Counted from the stretch's first letter, positions 54,123 to 63,535 are shown. The stretch: 64,000 nucleotides of DNA from Legionella sainthelensi (GCF_900637685.1 NZ_LR134388.1:1375501-1439500), one strand, 5' to 3'. The notes: a model not told the origin generated them from the letters alone. Numbers and translations are program-made.

Positions 54123-55233
54123 AAGCACTGGTTCCAACGCGAAGTGGGTAATGAGGATCAGGATCGGTGATTCGAATAATGACCGGAAGTCGTTGTGGTA
54201 ACAAAATCCATTGATTTTCATTAATGACATTTTGTAATTGAGTCCGATTGTCTACTAATTGTCGATTAGCAGACCAATAATCAGATTCCACTACCCCATG
54301 AAACATTTTTCTACTTAGATACATCCTGGGGAATATTAAAACTTTTGATCCTTTACGTACATCCCGTAAATCTGTTTCATTAAAATTTGCCTGTATGTAA
54401 ACATTATCGGTATCTACTAAAGAAAAAAGTGGTTGATTAATATTTACTGGGGTTCCAATAGTGAAAAACAAATTTTGGATAATTCCATTCCCTTGCGCAT
54501 AGACATTCGTCAACTCTAAATTGACTTTTGCATTTTTTAATCGTGCAGCAATGGATTTAATTTCATTTTCTTGAGCTTCTATTTGATTTTTATCAATTTC
54601 TAATTGCTTTAGAGCCGCTTGCCATTTGTCTTTTGCTGCTTGTGTTTCTTGTTGCGAATTTTGGAGAGTCATTAAAGATACGGATTTTATTCTATAACCT
54701 TGACGGTATTTTTGATCATCTTGATCAAGCTTAATGTAATTTCTTTGCTCGTTTTCACTGAGCTTAAGATCGCGCTCATAAGTGGTTTTTAATACAGCCA
54801 ATTGTGCTTGAGCGCTGGCTAAATCCGCTGTAAGTTGCTCAACTGCATAGATATAGGGCTTTTGAAACACGGTAAAAAGCTTTTGTCCTTTTTTAACAAC
54901 ATCACCATTTTGGACGTAAAGGTCAGTAATATAGCCATTAGTGAGAGCAGCGACGGGTCGTACATTGTTAACAATAAATGCATTATCGGTGAAAGGAAAT
55001 AAATAAGAAAAAATATAAACAAAAGTCGTTAAAATACCTATAAAAATAATTGCATTAACTAAGGTAACCGAACGCTTTAAGCGAGTATACTTTTTTTTGA
55101 TTTTTGTACGCAATTGAATGTAATTTTTCATAAAAACAAATGAGTTTAAATTTTTTTTCTCCTCAAAAGAGGAGTCCTGATCCTTATGATCATTATTTAG
55201 TTTGTCATTTTTTGGGCTTTGAGTGATAAGCAT
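54103..55233 (-). CDS. HlyD/EmrA-type periplasmic adaptor of efflux system
   Basis: ATG at 55233 (MLITQSPKNDK) has GGGGG nearby and overlaps the outer-membrane factor gene; the 55263 frame adds only ten residues. The 376-residue membrane-fusion protein has one N-terminal transmembrane helix (VNAIIFIGILTTFVYIF), a biotinyl-lipoyl segment ending GDVVKKGQKLF, a long coiled-coil hairpin, and VYIQANFNETDLRDVRKG in the barrel domain. It links the inner-membrane FUSC protein to the outer-membrane channel. Confidence 0.9.
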   Translation of the reverse strand: MLITQSPKNDKLNNDHKDQDSSFEEKKNLNSFVFMKNYIQLRTKIKKKYTRLKRSVTLVNAIIFIGILTTFVYIFSYLFPFTDNAFIVNNVRPVAALTNGYITDLYVQNGDVVKKGQKLFTVFQKPYIYAVEQLTADLASAQAQLAVLKTTYERDLKLSENEQRNYIKLDQDDQKYRQGYRIKSVSLMTLQNSQQETQAAKDKWQAALKQLEIDKNQIEAQENEIKSIAARLKNAKVNLELTNVYAQGNGIIQNLFFTIGTPVNINQPLFSLVDTDNVYIQANFNETDLRDVRKGSKVLIFPRMYLSRKMFHGVVESDYWSANRQLVDNRTQLQNVINENQWILLPQRLPVIIRITDPDPHYPLRVGTSAYVYIKV

Positions 55234-56554
55234 AACCCCCAGCCAAATCCTGATATAAAGCAACTAAAGACATTGCAAGTTCTAATTTGGCTTGATTGGT
55301 TGTAAGCGCCAAGTTATCCAAATATATCTTACTTTGTAATAAATCTTTATAAGAAATTAATCCTGTTTTTAACAAACCTTGTTGTAATTTATATTTGCGG
55401 CGATAATCTTCTTCTGCCTGTAAATATGCAGTAAATTGTTCATTCATTCGTTTATTAGCAGAATAATCAGTATCGACCTCTTTTAAAATGCGTTTTACTG
55501 TTTTCTCAAATTCAGCGACTTTTGCATGATAGGCGCCTTTGCTCGCGGCGACATTGCCTAAAACACTCGGTGTTATTGTCCAATTTACATAAGTATCTAC
55601 TGATTGTGCAAAAGAATTGTGAGGTAAGCTAACGTCACCAAGAAAGTCATCTAATTGTAAGGCTGGAAAAAAATTACTGTATGTAACAGAGATTTTTATG
55701 TGTGATTCTTTTAACGCATATTCTGCCATTTTCATATCCGGTCGATTATTTAAGACTGTGGCAGGTAGGCTTCCTGGTTTAAAGCGAGTAAAGTTTAATG
55801 AGGCAAAATTATTCTTATTTTTTACTCTTCCGGGAATTTCGTTAATTAAAAAGCGAAGAGCGTTTTCACTAAATACAATATTATGCAAAATGGGTTTTAT
55901 TTGCGCTGCAATTATTTGTTCATCAGATTGCAACTGAGCTAAATCAATTTCATTAACTAAGCCAATCTTGATATCTTGTTGACTCAATGCAATCAAGGAT
56001 TTTAAATCTTTATCAAGTTGCTGCAGCAATCTTAATTGTTCCATTTGAGCAATTAAAGTGAAATAGGCTGAGGTAATTTGACCAATTAAAGCTAAGCGCA
56101 CTCCATCAACAGCGGCTTGATATACTTGGAGATTATACGTAGCCTGCTTTTGCTGAGTATAAAGTTGCATAATATTTAAAACATAGTAAGGCCATGCGCC
56201 ATAAAAAGCACCAGGAACACCTAAGGCCGGGTTAGTGGAATAACCAGCAAATAATTTTAAGGTTGGAATCCAACCGAGCTTGATTTGCTGTAATTCTCCT
56301 TGAGCTTGTTGGACATTTCCGATGGCGATATGAACATCCATATTATTCTTTAAGCCAGTTTCAATTAAGTGATTTAATTCTAAATCATGAAACTGCTGCC
56401 ACCAAGCGGTATAAGGCAGGTTATTTACTGGTTTATATGCTTTTGTACTGGAAGGAAATTTTTGAAGGGGTGTAGAAACGTGTTGCTCAACATTTCTATG
56501 GCAGCCAGTTACTATTCCAATCAATAATAAGAAGATGGAAATCCTTTTTAGCAT
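55205..56554 (-). CDS. TolC/NodT-type outer-membrane efflux lipoprotein
   Basis: This 449-residue protein has a lipoprotein signal (LLIGIVTGCHR, Cys18) and a NodT-family outer-membrane-factor organisation: WWQQFHDLELNHLIETGLKNN near the N-terminus, repeated helical segments, and RPDMKMAEYALKESH (matching the family RPDV/I..AE..L) near residue 270. It forms the outer-membrane channel of the efflux system encoded by the following three genes. It is the first gene of that operon. Confidence 0.92.
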   Translation of the reverse strand: MLKRISIFLLLIGIVTGCHRNVEQHVSTPLQKFPSSTKAYKPVNNLPYTAWWQQFHDLELNHLIETGLKNNMDVHIAIGNVQQAQGELQQIKLGWIPTLKLFAGYSTNPALGVPGAFYGAWPYYVLNIMQLYTQQKQATYNLQVYQAAVDGVRLALIGQITSAYFTLIAQMEQLRLLQQLDKDLKSLIALSQQDIKIGLVNEIDLAQLQSDEQIIAAQIKPILHNIVFSENALRFLINEIPGRVKNKNNFASLNFTRFKPGSLPATVLNNRPDMKMAEYALKESHIKISVTYSNFFPALQLDDFLGDVSLPHNSFAQSVDTYVNWTITPSVLGNVAASKGAYHAKVAEFEKTVKRILKEVDTDYSANKRMNEQFTAYLQAEEDYRRKYKLQQGLLKTGLISYKDLLQSKIYLDNLALTTNQAKLELAMSLVALYQDLAGGYAYHSKPKK

Positions 56555-56646
56555 GAATAATTCATTATTTGAACATTATTTTTGATATTGTAAATTATTA
56601 AAGGTGGTGAAGACTATATTTATTCCTATTTATTGAGTTAGTCTTT

Positions 56647-57113
56647 TTAATCAAGATGATTTAGAGGTAAGGACGTTGTTTCGCAAATAGTTCTTAATAT
56701 AAAACTCGATTGAACGCTTGATACACCATTGATCCGAGTAAGTTTATCTAATAAAAATGTTTGGTAAGTGTTCAGATCCGGTACTATGACTTTTAATAAA
56801 TAATCTGCGGATTGTCCGGTAATCATATAACATTGAATCACCTCAGGAAGAAAGCGAATCTCTTCTTCAAAATGGCTCATCACGTTGGGTTGATGATTGT
56901 CTAATCCAACTAAAACAATCACTGATAGTTTTAATCCTATTTTTTCTGGATCAAGAAGAGCAACTTCTTTTTTAATATAGCCATGATCCTCAAGTAGTTT
57001 CACTCTGCGAAGACAAGGAGAAGGAGATAGTGCCACCATTTCTGCCAATTCTTGATTGTTGATTTTGCAGTTTGCTTGAAGAATATCAAGTATTTTTTGT
57101 CAATACGATCCAT
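56647..57113 (-). pseudogene. Lrp/AsnC-family regulator, apparently frameshifted
   Basis: ATG at 57113 reads MDRIDKK, then leaves frame. Adding one A to the A6 run (T6 at 57093-57098 on the plus strand) gives KILDILQANCKINNQELAEM, the helix-turn-helix start of Lrp. This continues into the open frame that begins at 57048 (MAEMVALSPSPCLRRVKLLEDHGYI). The effector-binding RAM domain follows (SVIVLVGLD; GQSADYLLKVIVPD; SSFILR). The repaired length is 155 residues, normal for Lrp/AsnC regulators. It is divergent from the MFS transporter and may control it or the efflux operon. I regard the gene as probably intact with a sequence error. Confidence 0.78.
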
Positions 57114-57317
57114 AAAAAATAAAAAATTATATAAATATTTGACATTATAGAATATTATTTTAATAAATAGTATTTTTTTAAAATAAAAAATTAAAAAAAT
57201 CAATTTTCAAACATCATTTTGCAATTTAATTTCAAAGGTTTTGAATTAAAATATGTTGGTGATGGTTAATTGTACATCGTGAACACAAAATATTGTTTTC
57301 TTGTTTTTGAGGATATT

Positions 57318-58553
57318 ATGTCTACTTCCCGCGTTGTAGCCTGGTTTGTTTGGGTTGTTGCCTCGATTTTTTATGCTTATCAATATGTCTTAAGAGTTAT
57401 GCCCAATATTATGATGGATGATATAACTTCTCAATTTCACATTGATGCAACAGTATTCGGGCAATTTTCTGGTATTTATTATTTAGGTTATTCTTTAATG
57501 CATTTACCTATTGGTATTATGCTCGATAGATTTGGGCCCAGGAAAGTGATGACAGTATGTATTTTGCTTCCTGTTATTGGTTTGTTACCACTTATTTTCG
57601 CGGACAACTGGATCTATCCCCTTATAGGCAGGGCTTTGATCGGTATAGGATCTTCTGCTGCGATTTTGGGCACGTTTAAAATAATAAGAATGTCGTTTAA
57701 AGAACAATATTTTTCTCGTATGCTAAGCTTTTCAGTTATGATTGGCCTAATCGGAGCTGTCTATGGAGGAGGGCCTGTAAGCTATCTTTCTCATACTTTA
57801 GGTTATAAAGTGGTTGTTGAAATTTTTATTGTTCTAGGGTTAATACTTGCATGTATTACCTATTTGATTGTTCCAGAAGAAAAACCAACTTACCATTCCT
57901 CAGTCTTTACTAATGTGAAAACCGTTTTTTCCAATAAAAAAGTCATCTTGCTTTGTTTTTTTGCGGGGTTAATGCTAGGACCTTTAGAAGGCTTTTCGGA
58001 TGTATGGGGTTCAGGTTTTTTAAAACATGTATATGGTTTAGAGCCTTCGGTAGCTAATTACTTACCTTCAATGATTTTCATTGGTATGTGCTTTGGATCG
58101 CCTGTGTTAAGTTTGATTGCAGAAAAAACAGGATATTACCTAGGCACGATCATTACTGCAGGAATAACGATGTGCTTGGTTTTTGTTGCACTTGTCGCAG
58201 GTGTATTAACTGTATCAAGTATAACAATATGCTTTATATTAGTAGGTATGTGTTGTGCTTATCAGATTTTGGCTATTTATAAAGTGTCTACGTATGTTCC
58301 TGATCATCTTGCTGGTTTGACTACTGCCATTGCGAATATGATCATTATGATTTTTGGCTATGGTTTTCATACAGTTATTGGTATGGTCATTAATGCCCAT
58401 GGCGGGATTCGTGATGCAAGTGCTTTTATTTACGGAATAGGAGTTATTCCAATAACATTAGCTCTAGGTGCTACAGGTATACTTGTCTTGGCGTATCAGG
58501 ACAAATTTGGGGCAAGAACATCAGCAATGAAAGAGCGTCTAAGCGAAGCTTAG
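57318..58553 (+). CDS. Major facilitator superfamily transporter
   Basis: ATG at 57318 (MSTSRVVAWFVW) has GAGGA nine bases upstream; the longer frame from 57270 is not supported. The 411-residue protein has about twelve hydrophobic helices. The loop between helices 2 and 3 carries GIMLDRFGPRKVM, the MFS motif A, and GRALIGIGSSAAILG follows in helix 4. Legionella has a family of related amino-acid and nutrient transporters (Pht proteins). The substrate cannot be read. It is divergent from the Lrp-family regulator, which is a plausible controller. Confidence 0.88.
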   Translation: MSTSRVVAWFVWVVASIFYAYQYVLRVMPNIMMDDITSQFHIDATVFGQFSGIYYLGYSLMHLPIGIMLDRFGPRKVMTVCILLPVIGLLPLIFADNWIYPLIGRALIGIGSSAAILGTFKIIRMSFKEQYFSRMLSFSVMIGLIGAVYGGGPVSYLSHTLGYKVVVEIFIVLGLILACITYLIVPEEKPTYHSSVFTNVKTVFSNKKVILLCFFAGLMLGPLEGFSDVWGSGFLKHVYGLEPSVANYLPSMIFIGMCFGSPVLSLIAEKTGYYLGTIITAGITMCLVFVALVAGVLTVSSITICFILVGMCCAYQILAIYKVSTYVPDHLAGLTTAIANMIIMIFGYGFHTVIGMVINAHGGIRDASAFIYGIGVIPITLALGATGILVLAYQDKFGARTSAMKERLSEA

Positions 58554-59063
58554 ATTGATTTTTAATATTAAAATAAAATACCTCCTACCAAAAGCACTAA
58601 CCTTAGCATCCGCTGGTGGACTATTGATGACATGCAGTGATGTGAAGTTTCTATAGGTTTGGTGCTTTTTTAGGCCCTCCTCTGTTGTGGATGCCTGTTG
58701 AGAGGAAGGTGATGTAAGGGAAAACGCCACCCTCTGCGTAAGCAGGGGGCTGTTGGATCTATTCCTGCAAAGTAGAAACAAACTCAAAATATAGATCACG
58801 TAGTTATTACTAAAAAACTTAATGATAAGGTTGCCCCAGCATTATCCAATATTCAATCAGCATGTGATTTTTAGATATTAGAACATTATTTTGATAAAAT
58901 AATTATAAACATAATAGTCGTCCACACATTTCCTTATCTCAGAGATGAGTTTAAGGAATAGATTTATTATGATTTAATAGGATTTTTTAAGTTAGAAGAT
59001 GACAAGGTTTGTTTTAATAAGTTATTATTAAATATGTAATCGATATGTTGTTTACTCAAATAT
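58554..59063. other. Intergenic stretch without a recognisable gene
   Basis: A minus-strand frame at 58539-58799 has no Shine-Dalgarno and looks like chance. There is a small hairpin at 58730-58749 (CCCTCTGC/GCAGGGGG with a GTAA loop). AT-rich sequence precedes tRNA-Lys and presumably holds its promoter, but I see no confident -35/-10 pair. Nothing else is recognised. Confidence 0.45.
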
Positions 59064-59136
59064 GGGCCGTTAGCTCAGCTGGTAGAGCAGGAGACTCTTA
59101 ATCTCTTGGTCATAGGTTCGAACCCTATACGGCCTA
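59064..59136 (+). tRNA. tRNA-Lys (CTT)
   Basis: The 73-base gene opens GGGCCGTTAGCTCAG. The D-arm TTAGCTCAGCTGGTAGAGC, anticodon loop CTCTTAA with CTT, and T-arm GGTTCGAACC are all present. The acceptor stem pairs GGGCCGT with ACGGCCT, then discriminator A. No encoded CCA. The anticodon CTT reads AAG (Lys). Confidence 0.95.
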
Positions 59137-59177
59137 ATCAATGAAATCAATAGAGTATAGTTTTTATAGAAGGGTGC

Positions 59178-60245
59178 ATTCTAGCTCCAAGTGCGACAAT
59201 GATTTTTATACTGCTGTATAAACAGTTCCTTAGGCATTTTAAATCCCAAACATTTTCTTGGGAATAGGTTCATTTTATCAGCTAATAAATCAAGTTCTTT
59301 TTGTGCTACATGATCAATTGTAGCCGTTTTTGGTAAATATCGTCTTAACCAACCGTTCATGTTTTCATTACTTTCCTTCTGCCAAGGTGAATGAGTTTCA
59401 CAGTAGTAAACATGGCACCTCATAGTATCGTCAAGATACCTATAATTAGCGAACTCAGCCCCTTGGTCGAAGGTTATAGACTTAAACATTTGTTGAGGTA
59501 AGTTTTGAAACTTAGCACTTATTTTCTCTATAACACCCTGGGAATGCTTGCTATTATTTTTAATAAGAAAAACCATTCTCGATTTACGCTCAACTAAGGT
59601 TGTAATCACTTGTTTTTTGTTACCCATAAATTGAATTGTATCTCCTTCCCAATGGCCAAAACGGGTTCTTGAATTAATATCAGCCGGTCTTTCTGTAATT
59701 AAGCGTATATCACCTCCAAAGCGACAGTGATGTTCTTTTCTTGAGTAACGTTTATATCGTTTAGGTTGTTTATAAGGTAAACAATGATAAAGGTCTTTAT
59801 TTTTTGACTTGTATACATATTGATAAATAGTTTCTGGACAGACATAAATAGTCAGCCTGTGATATTTCATCCTTCCGGATATTTGCTCTGGACTTCAGCC
59901 CTTCTTTAAACTTCTGCATACATAGTCTCGTAAATAGCCATCCTTATCTAGTTTACTGCGACGACCATTGGATGCTCTTAATAGTGCTTTTTGATGGGCT
60001 ATACTAGGCAAATATACTGCTCTTTATTACGACTAATCTCTATATAGTGTGGATGGATGGCGTGATAATTTTTTGGATATCGCTCTTATCGATAGACCCA
60101 TATCTAGATAGGTATATAAACGTTGTCGATCACTCTTTGTTAAATGAGTATAATCCCTCATGTGACAGACTCCTTTGCTTTGATATTCTTGTATTCAACA
60201 ACTTGAATATACAGCATTTTTGTCTGTCGCACTTCTAGTTAGAAT
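59178..60245 (-). mobile_element. Decayed IS30-family insertion sequence
   Basis: The element is about 1.07 kb. Its ends are imperfect inverted repeats of about 21 bp: 59178-59198 and the reverse complement of 60225-60245 share ATTCTA, CT and AAGTGCGACA. It carries a broken IS30-type transposase. It sits 40 bases after tRNA-Lys. Flanking target duplications are not obvious by eye. Confidence 0.75.
59181..60161 (-). pseudogene. IS30-family transposase, inactivated
   Basis: The C-terminal part (59181-59870) keeps the DDE catalytic region: GHWEGDTIQF with the first Asp, ITFDQGAEFANYRYL with the second, and WQKESNENMNGWLRRYLPK with the Glu. The N-terminal part begins at ATG 60161 (MRDYTHLTKSDRQRLYTYL) and has the helix-turn-helix AISKKLSRHPSTLYREISRN. 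It leaves frame after NKEQY (a two-base difference) and meets an in-frame TGA after SLKKG just before SPEQISGRM. With both a frame change and a stop codon it is a real pseudogene. Confidence 0.85.
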
Positions 60246-60555
60246 TTGCCGAATCGTTAGACCAGTGGCCGGTTTAAATTTTTTTGGATATGTCCCACAA
60301 TGGGCCGAAGTTTCAATCGAGTCTGCCCCTATTCATTCCTGAACTTATAATTACTGATTTTTAAAACTCCTAAATCAATAAGCTTTCATTGAATACCAAA
60401 AATTCAAATGAATACACTCAGATAAAAACATATTAATGGTAGTGTTCTCCGTTTTTAATTAAGCGTTTTGGCAACGTTCTTTATAGTATATTGTGTGCTA
60501 AAGCGCTGATGGAGAATGGCTGGTTTGAACCTCAGCCATTTCTCTTATCGAGCTT
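60246..60555. other. Stretch between IS element and effector-like gene
   Basis: No gene is supported. The sequence GGATATGTCCCACAATGGGCCG near 60286 may be a remnant of another mobile element, but I cannot show this. The AT-rich part continues into the 3' end of the gene at 60556-61542. Confidence 0.35.
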
Positions 60556-61542
60556 TCAATTACCAAAGAAATTGGAAAGTGACATTTCTTCTGAAGCTGA
60601 ATGCGCATCTTCTGCCTCTTCTGGAATGGATTTTTTACAAGATGCGTTTTTGGCAAATAATCCAAATTTATTTTTCTTAAAAGAAATTTTATCCTCTGCA
60701 GTTTCAATTAAAAATTCTTCTTGTTGGGGATTTACTACACTCAAATTTTTAATGATTTTAGTATAATGATATTTCTCTTCATGTTCCAATACAAATATTT
60801 GGGTCATTTTTGTAATATAATCGTTACTATTTTTATAATTTAAAAACTTTTTAACATGTTTGGCAAACTCATCAAATTGGTTTGAAGTTCCCTGAAATTC
60901 AACATCTATGGCTCTTCCATCATTAGGAGAAATAACGCTATAACTTGATGGCGCATGAGTTGTGAATTTTTTTTTCTCAACTTGAATACATTCAGAAAGA
61001 GGTCTTTGTTCCTGTATAACTTCATCTGATGATACTACAGGAGATTTAGTCGCAGCGTGACATATTTGGACTCTTACATGACCATTATCTTTTAGATGAA
61101 GACTTATTGTATTTTTAATACAAGTAACTAATGAAGGGAAAAAATTTTTTCTTAATCCATTGATAGAAGCATAAGTATTACTCCCTTTTAATGGAACCCC
61201 CGAACCTATAATAACAATTTCATCATAAGAAGCTGCTTCTTCTAATGGATGCATTTTATCTTGAAAGTCGATTAAGAGCTTTTTTTCTCTAAGAGAGTCT
61301 TTAGAAAATAGTTCAGAGTCAACAAAATTATAATTTTTTACATCTAATGCTTCAACTTCTTTGGCTCCTTCTTTTTTAATGAGCATGACTGCTGAGTTAG
61401 TCGCATTTAGAGATTTGCCACGAGCCAAAGTATGATTTAGAAAAAGGCCTAATTTGCTACCCATCGCATCATTTTTAGTGGGATTAATTAAAATGATTAG
61501 CTGTTTTTTGGGGGGGATCGGATTTTCGGTGCGAGATAACAT
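60556..61542 (-). CDS. Effector-like protein, paralogue of the upstream gene
   Basis: This 328-residue soluble protein opens MLSRTENPIPPKKQLIILINP. Conserved segments shared with the product of 61836-62966 are KKQLIxLINPxKN, LxLFLxHxxARG, the IIGSGVP loop, and KDNGHVRVQICHA. The C-terminus is acidic and ends EEMSLSNFFGN, like an E-block Dot/Icm secretion signal. The strand-loop pattern IIGSGVP...GHVRVQIC recalls clan CD cysteine peptidases, where a GHG loop precedes a buried strand ending in Cys, but the expected His is Ser here. A good promoter precedes the gene. Function unproven. Confidence 0.7.
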   Translation of the reverse strand: MLSRTENPIPPKKQLIILINPTKNDAMGSKLGLFLNHTLARGKSLNATNSAVMLIKKEGAKEVEALDVKNYNFVDSELFSKDSLREKKLLIDFQDKMHPLEEAASYDEIVIIGSGVPLKGSNTYASINGLRKNFFPSLVTCIKNTISLHLKDNGHVRVQICHAATKSPVVSSDEVIQEQRPLSECIQVEKKKFTTHAPSSYSVISPNDGRAIDVEFQGTSNQFDEFAKHVKKFLNYKNSNDYITKMTQIFVLEHEEKYHYTKIIKNLSVVNPQQEEFLIETAEDKISFKKNKFGLFAKNASCKKSIPEEAEDAHSASEEMSLSNFFGN

Positions 61543-61566
61543 AATTTGTCATATAAAATAACTGCT

Positions 61567-61595
61567 ACTATAAATAAAACCAAAAATACTGTCAA
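61567..61595 (-). promoter_or_regulatory. Promoter of the 60556-61542 gene
   Basis: On the minus strand TTGACA (61590-61595) and TATAGT (61567-61572) are 17 bp apart, about 25 bases before the start at 61542. Confidence 0.75.
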
Positions 61596-61785
61596 CTATT
61601 CGATCTTTAAATATTTTTTATGGACAATATCAATCTTGAATTTTTAGTTGTCTTGTCATTGGAAATACAAATGAGGAATTTCTTAATTTATGATGATGTA
61701 ATTCTTTCTCGTAAAAAATGCACTTTTTAAAAGATAAGTTAGTTGTCATGAATTCAGGACTCGAAAATTGGTTATATGGTAACCA

Positions 61786-61831
61786 ATCTTATTCACAGCA
61801 GGGGGCTTTACGCCCCGAGAAAAAATAAGAT
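61786..61831. terminator. Two-part hairpin between the paralogous effector-like genes
   Basis: An outer ATCTTATT/AATAAGAT stem encloses a GGGGC/GCCCC stem around TTTAC. It begins five bases after the stop of the 61836 gene on the minus strand. There is no U-tract in that direction, so termination is uncertain. Confidence 0.45.
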
Positions 61832-61835
61832 CAAT

Positions 61836-62966
61836 CTATATATTGAAGATATTTTCTAAATCCGATACATCTTCTTCTATGGTTACCTTATCCGTTGTAT
61901 CTTTTGGGGTTACTTTTTCGTTAAGCCCTGACGTTTTCTGCTCCAGGACCAGGTCTGTCTCTTTTGTAGTGAAAAATGATGCATCGTAGGTGCTTCCTGC
62001 TTTCATACTTCGAATGATTCCTGTAGAGTAAGATAACGAAAGTCCCGACGGTTTCTCCATTTCCATCTTTTCTTCTTCCATATCCATGATTGTACGGGTT
62101 GTTAAAAACTCTTCTTCAGCGAGAGCATTTCTTATATCTTCTTGATTAAAAGGAGTATCAATATCATGATTAACTAATTTGACACTTTGCAAAACGTTTT
62201 TAAATATAACTTTATCGTCTTTTCCGGCTTGATTCAGGTACCGCATAAACTCATTTTGAATCTCTAAATCATCTTTCTTATTATTTAAGATATTTTTGCA
62301 AGGGCCACGCATTTTCATAAAAGCATTATTTTGAGTTGTTACATCAAATACCCTGGCATCGTTTGTAGATATGATACTAAAAGATTCAGGAGCACTTAAA
62401 GTGGCATTTTTTTTATTAATTGCTTTTGCTGTAATTCTTTGAGCAAAAGTAGTGGTTTTATCGAGATCTTTACATGTATTGGAATGACAAATCTGCACTC
62501 TAATATGGCCATTGTCTTTTAAATAGGAAGAAAGGATATCTTCTATTGGCTCAATCAAACTTTGAACTTTATTAATGCCGTTAATACTTTTATAGGCAGT
62601 TCTTTGAGAATTCGGAACTCCTGCACCTATAATTAGAATACTATCAAAAGAATTTGAATCTTCAATAGGTTTAATTTTCTTGATTCTCTTTTCAAAAAAG
62701 TTATATGATTTAACTTTTTCACCCTTGAATGCTTTGGATGGCTCTTCTTTCACATCTATTGCTTGTATTTGAGCTGGACCTTGAACAAGGGCTAACGCTG
62801 ACATATGAGCTTTGCCGCCACGGGCAACAGCATGTCCTAGAAATAAACTTAATCTGTTATCCATATCTTGATTTTTATTAGGATTGATTAAGACGATTAA
62901 TTGTTTCTTTGGTAATTTTAATTTTTGGCTAAACGGCTTTATGCTCTCGTCAAATTTGCTTTCCAC
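61836..62966 (-). CDS. Effector-like protein, tandem paralogue
   Basis: This 376-residue protein shares with the downstream gene the segments KKQLIVLINPNKN, LSLFLGHAVARGG, ILIIGAGVP and KDNGHIRVQICHS, showing a tandem duplication. It is longer at the C-terminus, which is acidic (TIEEDVSDLENIFNI), an E-block-like tail. It lacks membrane segments. As in its paralogue, the loop equivalent to a clan CD GHG motif is GAG, so any protease activity would be atypical. A hairpin and an inverted repeat lie in its 5' region. Confidence 0.7.
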   Translation of the reverse strand: MESKFDESIKPFSQKLKLPKKQLIVLINPNKNQDMDNRLSLFLGHAVARGGKAHMSALALVQGPAQIQAIDVKEEPSKAFKGEKVKSYNFFEKRIKKIKPIEDSNSFDSILIIGAGVPNSQRTAYKSINGINKVQSLIEPIEDILSSYLKDNGHIRVQICHSNTCKDLDKTTTFAQRITAKAINKKNATLSAPESFSIISTNDARVFDVTTQNNAFMKMRGPCKNILNNKKDDLEIQNEFMRYLNQAGKDDKVIFKNVLQSVKLVNHDIDTPFNQEDIRNALAEEEFLTTRTIMDMEEEKMEMEKPSGLSLSYSTGIIRSMKAGSTYDASFFTTKETDLVLEQKTSGLNEKVTPKDTTDKVTIEEDVSDLENIFNI

Positions 62967-63026
62967 TCTAATATCTCTCAGTTCATACTTTCCTTCGTTC
63001 TTTTTATTTTTCCCAGTCTAGAAATT

Positions 63027-63049
63027 CCTTATTACATGAAATAATAAGG
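63027..63049 (-). promoter_or_regulatory. Hairpin in the 5' region of the 61836 gene
   Basis: CCTTATTA and TAATAAGG form a perfect eight-pair stem with a seven-base loop. It sits about 60-80 bases before the start of the gene on the minus strand, inside its probable leader. Confidence 0.4.
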
Positions 63050-63084
63050 CCCCTTTAATGTGGTGCTTAAATTATATCATATAA

Positions 63085-63097
63085 GTTCAATTTGAAC
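63085..63097 (-). promoter_or_regulatory. GTTCAAATTGAAC inverted repeat (possible operator)
   Basis: A perfect 13-bp inverted repeat (GTTCAA-n-TTGAAC) overlaps a TTGTTC -35-like word that precedes TATAAT by 17 bp on the minus strand. It may be an operator for the 61836 gene. Confidence 0.4.
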
Positions 63098-63535
63098 AAT
63101 TAATGTATTTGATCTAGTGCTGCAGAGAATCAATAGGTAACGCTTCTGATTTTCAAGCGCATTCGGCTAAATCCACTTCCGGTTTATCCATCGTGTTACT
63201 CGGAAAACACGTGTTGAAAAACCTCTTTTTTTGACTAAAGAGAGCTTTCAGAATTTATTAATGATGCTTTATCAATGTGTTTTTCAAGCACAACTTGGAG
63301 ATCCTATGATGTGATTATATTTTGTGAGGATCTCTCAGGAACAAGTTGCGGCAGGTAGAGGGGGATCGTCAACACGACTTAATCTAAAACAACTACATTA
63401 AAAGAATTTATATTTTTAAAGCATAAGATTTTGAGACACATTCAATAAGAAGGAAGCTTGAAATAAATAGAGCAAGTTAGTCAAGACTTCTTGCAGTAGT
63501 TTACCGCACTTAGGGCAAAGGAGATCACTCCCTTT
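63098..63535. other. Intergenic stretch, possible gene remnant
   Basis: No complete gene. On the plus strand, roughly 63170-63317, a 47-codon open stretch reads RVTRKTRVEKPLFLTKESFQ and ends QLGDPMM-stop, without a start or Shine-Dalgarno. It may be a decayed gene end, but no family is recognised. Confidence 0.3.

Noticed and set aside
58539..58799. 86-residue minus-strand ORF
   Set aside because: No Shine-Dalgarno or homology signal; it overlaps the 3' end of the MFS gene.
60491..60766. 91-residue plus-strand ORF
   Set aside because: Antisense to the coding frame of 60556-61542.
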